DNA from: Impatiens glandulifera
Lineage: Eukaryota; Streptophyta; Magnoliopsida; Ericales; Balsaminaceae
Length of the DNA stretch: 64,000 nucleotides
Assembly: GCF_907164915.1 (NCBI RefSeq)
Contig: NC_061862.1
Coordinates: 89,638,846-89,702,845 of the forward strand
Direction: 5' to 3'
Shown: one piece after another, positions 58,526 to 64,000 of the stretch
Layout of the letters: each line of letters starts with the position of its first letter
Numbering within the stretch: the first letter of the stretch is position 1
Program-made: the position numbers and the translations under genes
The notes under the pieces: generated by a model
Told to the model about the DNA's origin: nothing
Seen by the model: only the letters and a program-made list of their open reading frames with translations
Databases searched by the model: none

Positions 58526-61500
58526 ATGGTAATTCTTCGTTTCTATTATCATCTGTCTGCTCTTTGTTTCGTTTTTCTTCGTTTTCGTTTCTCTTCATTT
58601 CGTTTCTCTATGTCTCTTCGTTTCAGGAGAAACTTATTTCTACAATAACTACATCTACCAAGTATGTCAAAAAGACTCGAAGGTAATATCTCGAATATTC
58701 CTACATGCATGATCTGCTCTTATTTAGATGTGTCCCGAAAATGTCTATCTTCGGACTTTTTGTTTAGCGATTAGGGTTTAGTGATTAGGGTTTAACGATA
58801 AGTGTTTTGCGATTAAAGTTTTACGATTAAGTTTTTAATAGATTTTTGGTTAGAGATGGTGAAAATGTGCATATTCGGGATTAAAATTTCCCAAGAGTGT
58901 TCATATTAAGGACATAAACGTCCTGAATATGAACACTTTCAAGAAATTTTAATCCCGAATATGCACATTTCACCAGCTCCAACATAAAATTCTATTAAAA
59001 ACTTAATCGCAAATGAAACCCGATGCCCCGAGTACTATATAAAGTTGATGGAGTGGAGGAGTCAATGTGGAATTACACATAACAATGACGCTCCTAAAAC
59101 GACTGAAATGCAAGAGAAAATCTTGGAGAGCACAACATATGACAATCATTTTAAGATGGATTTTGTACTATATGTTGCCAACATCTTTCTCTAGACCACA
59201 CAGAGTCAACAATTCAGGTATAGAATTAATCTCAAAACCTACATTTCAAAGCATCATTCATTTATATACACTTATATGCATTGTTAATAATCCTCAAATC
59301 TATTTTTGTACCTGCAGATTTAAGATTCTCAAATCTATTTTTGATGTTGATAATATTCCAAAGTTTAATTAGTGCAAATTCGTACTTAAGGAATTAGTTG
59401 ATTCATGCGATAAGTGGAAAAATAACGAAAAAAGTCATTTCCATGGACCGCATATATTTCACCTTGTAAGTAATCTTTGTCATTAGTACTTTATTTTGGT
59501 TTTTTAATTCAAATTTAAATGTTTCTAATATATTGAATATATATATATATGTTTTCAACTGTGTGCTACTTGTATAGGGTCTGCAACCCTAAACTCCAAA
59601 TACCTCACGAATGTCGATTTTTGATACTGTCATATTGTTAGAATGGCAATAATATGAAGAATAAATTGGACAAGGAATTGGCACATGAAGGATTCAGATT
59701 TGAAGCGATGTTGGACACCTTCCACTTCCAAACACTCAATAGATGCCAGATGACAACGAGGTGTCTCAACATAAGACAGGAGGTATGAGATGCATGAGAC
59801 AGTGGAAGTCACTGAGATTGCAACGCCTTAGAAGGCAATACAACATATCGCAGAGGATGAGGATGAGGTTGAGACTAGGCCAGGACAACTTTTTAGTGAT
59901 GCATTCATGTTGATTTCTACATCTACATAGAATATTGCAAAAGTCACATGAGTGTTGGAAGGTGTAAACGATTCGGCATAAAAGACCTAAGGCCTATGTA
60001 CGGGTCCTCCATTTAAGTCTTATACGCTGCTATGCGCAAAGACGAATATCTCAGTGATTCCCTCCATAAATTCTTCATAGAGACATCTGAAGTGGTGGTT
60101 GAAGAAATGTGACCCCAAGTGGTTGAACCTAGAGAGTTTGAAAAAAAACCCGTAGTGGTGGTTGAAGCTAAAGCTGTAGTGCTTGAAAAAACACCCCGAA
60201 GTGGTGGTTGAAGCCGTAGTGCTTGAAAAAACACCTGAAGTGGTGGTTGGAGAAATAGGACTCCAAGTAAAGGTTTTAATACAAAATCCTTTACAAATGG
60301 TGGTGTTTCGTGCTGAAGTAAAAGAACAACACCAAACAAAAAAAGGGTTAGGGCTAAGAAAAAAAAACTAAAAGGAAGATGAAACTTCCTAAGGCCCTTT
60401 AATCTCCCTATATGACAAACAAAACGAAAAAGTATCCAACTTACTTTGACAAGGTCAACATAGAAGATGCATAAATAATCATAGTGGAGTTCATTTTTAT
60501 GGATCTCCGGGATAGCCTTAGCCATAGCACTTGGCGTTGTCGCCTCTAAAGCTTTTCAAATGAATCGAAAATGTAACAACCTTTAGAACTCTTCATAGTC
60601 ATTATATTGTGTTTTCTTATTAGGATGTGTTTTCTTAATTTTCTTTTCAGTGAAAAGTCAATGCTATGTGGATTTTGACATTGTCGATGCCTGGGCACAC
60701 TTGATCAATTTGTGGAATAACCCTAAATCCAATTCCATGAAAATAATTTGATTTTCTATTGTCTCTTCTGTAAGTTGTTTTTTATATCTGATGTTTTTAT
60801 TATGATTGTTTATTATCTTTGTTTTTTTAATGTGATGGTCTTATTGTGATGTTAATTTGCAGGGTGCATATATGAGCCCAAAAGTTTTTTTTTCTACTCT
60901 TAAAGATGAAATGATAATATCCAATATATCAACAGAAGACTTAAAGAAGACTTACATTGTAAGTAACCTATCCAATATTTTAATATATCATCTGAATACT
61001 TAAAGGCGACTCACATCTTCGAATGAGACATTGCATACCTTCTTCCCAATTTTATGTAGTGACCACTTTTATGTATTCTACTTCAATATGACAAAGAGAG
61101 AAATCAAAATCATAGACAACCTTCCATTGCCAAAAGATTTATAACTAGAAGAAAAATATTTCACAACTAAACAATTGGTAATAAACTGAACTTTCTCTAA
61201 AAGTGTTTACATTTCACATCTGTTTTTATAAATTTTATTTCATTGGTAAAATAGAAAGTTGTCTTCGTGGAGTTCTTGAGAACTGTTGACTCAAGATTCG
61301 CCACTATAATAGCACAATTCACGTTTAGGGTTTTGACATTCTCTTGGCAAGTCATCAAAAATAAAACCGATTGCGGAATTTACTGTATGCGACATCTTCA
61401 GACTTATAGAGGAAGTGAAGCAAAAGTGGGATTCTAGTTTTACCAAAAAAAAAATGTAAGTTACAGATTTAACATTTTGATTGTTTTAAAATTCTCTTTA

Positions 61501-61620
61501 ATAACTGCTAAAACTTATTTTTTTGAAGGTCAAGGGAATGCTCGAGTCCTTAAGAATAAAATTCAGTGCAATGATCCTAAGGTCATCTACAAACACGGAG
61601 TTGACACGGCTTAAGGAAAA
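58526..61620 (+). pseudogene. transposon-type Ulp1 (C48) cysteine protease-like gene, broken
   Basis: A first exon of only ATG at 58526 may join 58627-58682 (EKLISTITTSTKYVKKTRR). Further on, FKMDFVLYVANIFLSRPHRV (about 59145-59205) and CKFVLKELVDSCDKWKNNEK with HFHGPHIFHL (about 59372-59465) match the N-terminal region that precedes Ulp1 in plant transposon proteins; a TAG lies where Trp is expected near 59370. Next is a low-complexity region with repeats of LEKTPEVVV (60060-60250). The C48 part follows: VDFDIVDAWAHL (about 60670), CSDHFYVFYF with the catalytic His codon at 61063, and NKTDCGIYCMRH with the catalytic Cys codon at 61373. Catalytic residues survive but several stops and frame breaks make it a pseudogene. 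Confidence 0.72.
58823..59010. repeat. long near-perfect inverted repeat (hairpin), arms about 91 bp
   Basis: The left arm 58823-58913 (CGATTAAGTTTTTAATAG, GTGCATATTCGGGATTAAAA, GTGTTCATATTAAGGAC) is matched in reverse complement by 58920-59010, with a loop of about 6 bases. Mismatches are few and scattered. It lies inside the Ulp1-bearing element. Confidence 0.9.
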
Positions 61621-61824
61621 ATATCATTAAATTTTACAAGAAGATGAAGAAAATGTGTAGATGACCATTATTATAAATAATTGTAACATTATATACACAA
61701 TTGTAACATTGTAAATAACTTTATAAATGAGAAATTGATGAAATGTATACTGAAAAATAAGTGTATTTGAACTTAAAAATAAGTGTATGTGAAAAAATAT
61801 GACAAAAGATGTGTATTTGAACTT

Positions 61825-62095
61825 GTTATTCTCCCGAAAATGTGCAAGTTCAGGAAAAAATGTCCCGAAAATGTGCAAGTTTGAGAAATAAACATCCCAA
61901 AAATGTGCAAGTTTTGGAAATAAACGTCCTAAAAGTGTTCATATTCGGGATGTTTATGTCCCAAAAGTGTTCATATTCAGGACATTTATGTCCCAAATTT
62001 ACACATTCTTGGGGCATTTTCTCCTGAAAATGTGCATGTTTGGGATATTTCGGAACTTTTCTCCCAAATATGCATATTCTCACCAGTTCAAACTA
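61825..62095. repeat. cluster of short direct and inverted CGGGA-type repeats
   Basis: Repeated blocks CCGAAAATGTGCAAGTT (three near copies from 61834) and AAAAGTGTTCATATTCGGGA (two near copies from about 61930), plus inverted forms up to 62090 ending ATATGCATATTCTCACCAG. They share sequence with the hairpin at 58823-59010. Confidence 0.8.
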
Positions 62096-62189
62096 AAAAT
62101 CTCCCCAAACATTTGCATTAGATCCTAACATTTGTGTGAACATTTGCACATTTGCACCAGCTCCCAATAAAAATCTCCTACATAATTAA

Positions 62190-64000
62190 GTTTCTTCTCA
62201 AAAATTTAATACAGTCTAGTTCACACGAGAGGGATTCCCACGAGAGGGATTCCCGCATAAGATTCTATTACATCGTTACTAGACTTGCATCGACTTTTTG
62301 AAATGAAATCTTGAAAATAGGTTTACGGACGGTACTTTTTGGGCTCAACGGACGATTTGTTCAATGTTTCATCTACTAGGACGTTGTCTTTGTTGGTTTC
62401 ATGAATATTAAACATGAATAAGTTCGTTATCATGAGCTAAAATTTTGGGATGGGAGAAGATTTTGTATAACTATATCTGAAAAACATACCATGAGCTAGG
62501 ATTTTGAGTTGGAAGAAGATTTTCGTAGGAGGGAGTTGAGAGAGGGAAATAATTTGAGGATTAACGCTTAGGATTGAATTTATACCAAATAAATTTTATT
62601 TTATTTTTCTCTCTTGTAAATGTGACAGACCACATCGAATTAGTGACCTTGTTTATGTTGTCTCTATCATTCATCTTTCTTTTTACGCATACCAATCTTA
62701 TTCGATATGTAATATTTTCTTCCAACATCGTATATGACATCATATAATCCGTTAATTAAAATATTATATATATTTTAAATAAATATATTTTAATTATATA
62801 TTAATATTTTTTTAAATCTTTTTATAAAAAAATATATATTTTACAAATTCTTTAAAATAAAATTATCATTATTTGTTCAGATAATCCCAATTTGGAACTC
62901 ACAATTTTAATATTATCAAATAAACAGTGATATGTTATAAAAAAAAATAATACTTTTATAATTTAAAAGAAGATTGATTTCAAACTTTAACATATTTTAT
63001 TAGAGCTATGTTCAAGTTTGAATTATAATTGATGAGATGCAATCCATTACTTTAAACAAACATTTACATGTTTTTTTACTTTGTGGTTAGCATTGAGAGG
63101 TTTAAGTGACTTTAATTCATGCTATAAAAAATATAAGAAATATAAAATCATTCTGGTATTATACATTTATTTATTTATTAAAAATAGTCACGAATACTCA
63201 AACTCACACCCTTGTAGTAATATAAACTTTATATTTTTGTCAATAAGAACACTTGGTTTAAATAAGAGAATAAAAATATAAATGAGATTGATAAATTTGT
63301 GAAATAGAAAATTTATATAATTGATAGAAATTTAGTGTTTGGTTATGAGTATTCATCAATCTCATTCCATCTATAATGTTTGGATTTATAAAGAGTAAAA
63401 TTATTAATATTATTCTTTAATTAAAACTAGTATTAATATTTTAATTTTTAGTTAATTAAAAATATAAAATATTTTTATTTTTATATCATAATTTTTTACC
63501 ATATATAAAATATTCAAGTTGTGTCATAAGTTAATAAAATATAACTTTAATAAAATATAACATTTATTTTTATAACATTATTTTTTATAACATGATACAA
63601 TCTTTTTAATAACAATTTTTATTTAAATTTTTTAGATTTAATTTTTTAAATAATATTTTTAATATAAAATTATTATTTTATTTTTAAGTTTTTATATTTT
63701 AATTAATTTATTATTAATATATAATATTAAAAATCAATTATATAAAATGATTATATTATTATTATTTATTGTAATTATTATTAAAATTTTATTTTATTTT
63801 AAATAATTTCTTTTAATAAATAAATTAAAAAATATTATTATTTTAATTATAAAAGAAGAATAAAAAGTATATAATGTTATGAAAATATGAGAAAAATTGA
63901 CTCGGGAATGAGATTAATTCCTCTGAATTTAAAAAGGAATAGATGATTCTTGAATATGCGAATATTCAGTAATCAAATTAATATCATGGAATAAAACTCA
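62190..64000. other. AT-rich spacer, no gene seen
   Basis: Strongly AT-rich to the end of the window. GAGAGGGATTCCC occurs twice in tandem near 62227. No gene, RNA or transposon end was recognised. Confidence 0.6.

Larger units (their letters stand above)
58310..62180 (+). mobile_element. decayed transposon with Ulp1/C48 protease-like region
   Basis: Boundaries are approximate. The left part (58310-58520) has a leader-like pyrimidine-rich stretch. Blocks of the form GTGTTCATATTCGGGA or GTGCATATTCGGGA occur both near the left end (58860-58975) and near the right end (61830-62090), like subterminal repeats. The interior carries the broken coding region described separately. Ulp1-like genes of this kind travel in plant MULE- and CACTA-type elements. 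No transposase or clear terminal inverted repeat could be identified, so the superfamily is open. Confidence 0.55.

Noticed and set aside
60013..60525. 170-codon minus-strand open frame
   Set aside because: It is the antisense shadow of the LEKTPEVVV-type repeats and of the sequence leading to the Ulp1 region; its Ser/Thr/Leu-rich composition reflects the repeats.

Overview
This is a plant nuclear window, almost certainly from a eudicot. It is AT-rich, has introns with GT/AG ends, carries a chloroplast-targeted polynucleotide phosphorylase gene and a plant CCX-type cation exchanger, and is filled with plant transposon families (Copia and Ty3, MULE, CACTA, hAT, Helitron, Stowaway/Tourist MITEs, LINE, tRNA-derived SINEs). 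No species can be named from the sequence alone.

The first third (813-20547, minus strand) is one gene: the chloroplast PNPase, rebuilt here as 24 exons that join in frame to 909 residues. Its introns are swollen by a small LTR element (13950-15560), a Copia pol scrap, a Stowaway-type MITE, a SINE and two local tandem duplications. Upstream, at 21863-25440, lies a Mutator-like element with long terminal inverted repeats and an 8-bp target duplication. It has captured pieces of two unrelated host genes: an SGS3-like RNA-silencing gene and, in the opposite orientation, a CASP-like membrane protein gene. This Pack-MULE is the most interesting object in the window.

The middle (25.4-40.8 kb) holds a LINE relic split by a Tourist-type MITE, a seven-coding-exon ENT-domain (EMSY-LIKE-type) gene at 32388-35723 on the plus strand, a tRNA-Lys(CUU) gene antisense inside one of its introns, and an intronless 578-residue CCX exchanger gene (37710-39446, plus strand).

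The last third (40.8-64 kb) is a transposon graveyard. It contains head-to-tail Helitron-like repeats (40861-42230) with inverted relatives at 45961-47085, a hAT-type element carrying a Ty3 pol scrap (42984-43744), a small hAT MITE (44943-45197), a complete-ended CACTA element (48904-55588, TSD AAC), a Copia-type element with a solo LTR inside its gag (56141-58305), and a decayed element with a Ulp1/C48 protease-like region and a long hairpin (about 58310-62180). The CACTA element has an intact Transposase_24-type gene, a broken TNP2 C-terminus, no visible catalytic transposase and elaborate subterminal repeats. The host genes are unrelated to one another, and nothing suggests they act as a cluster.
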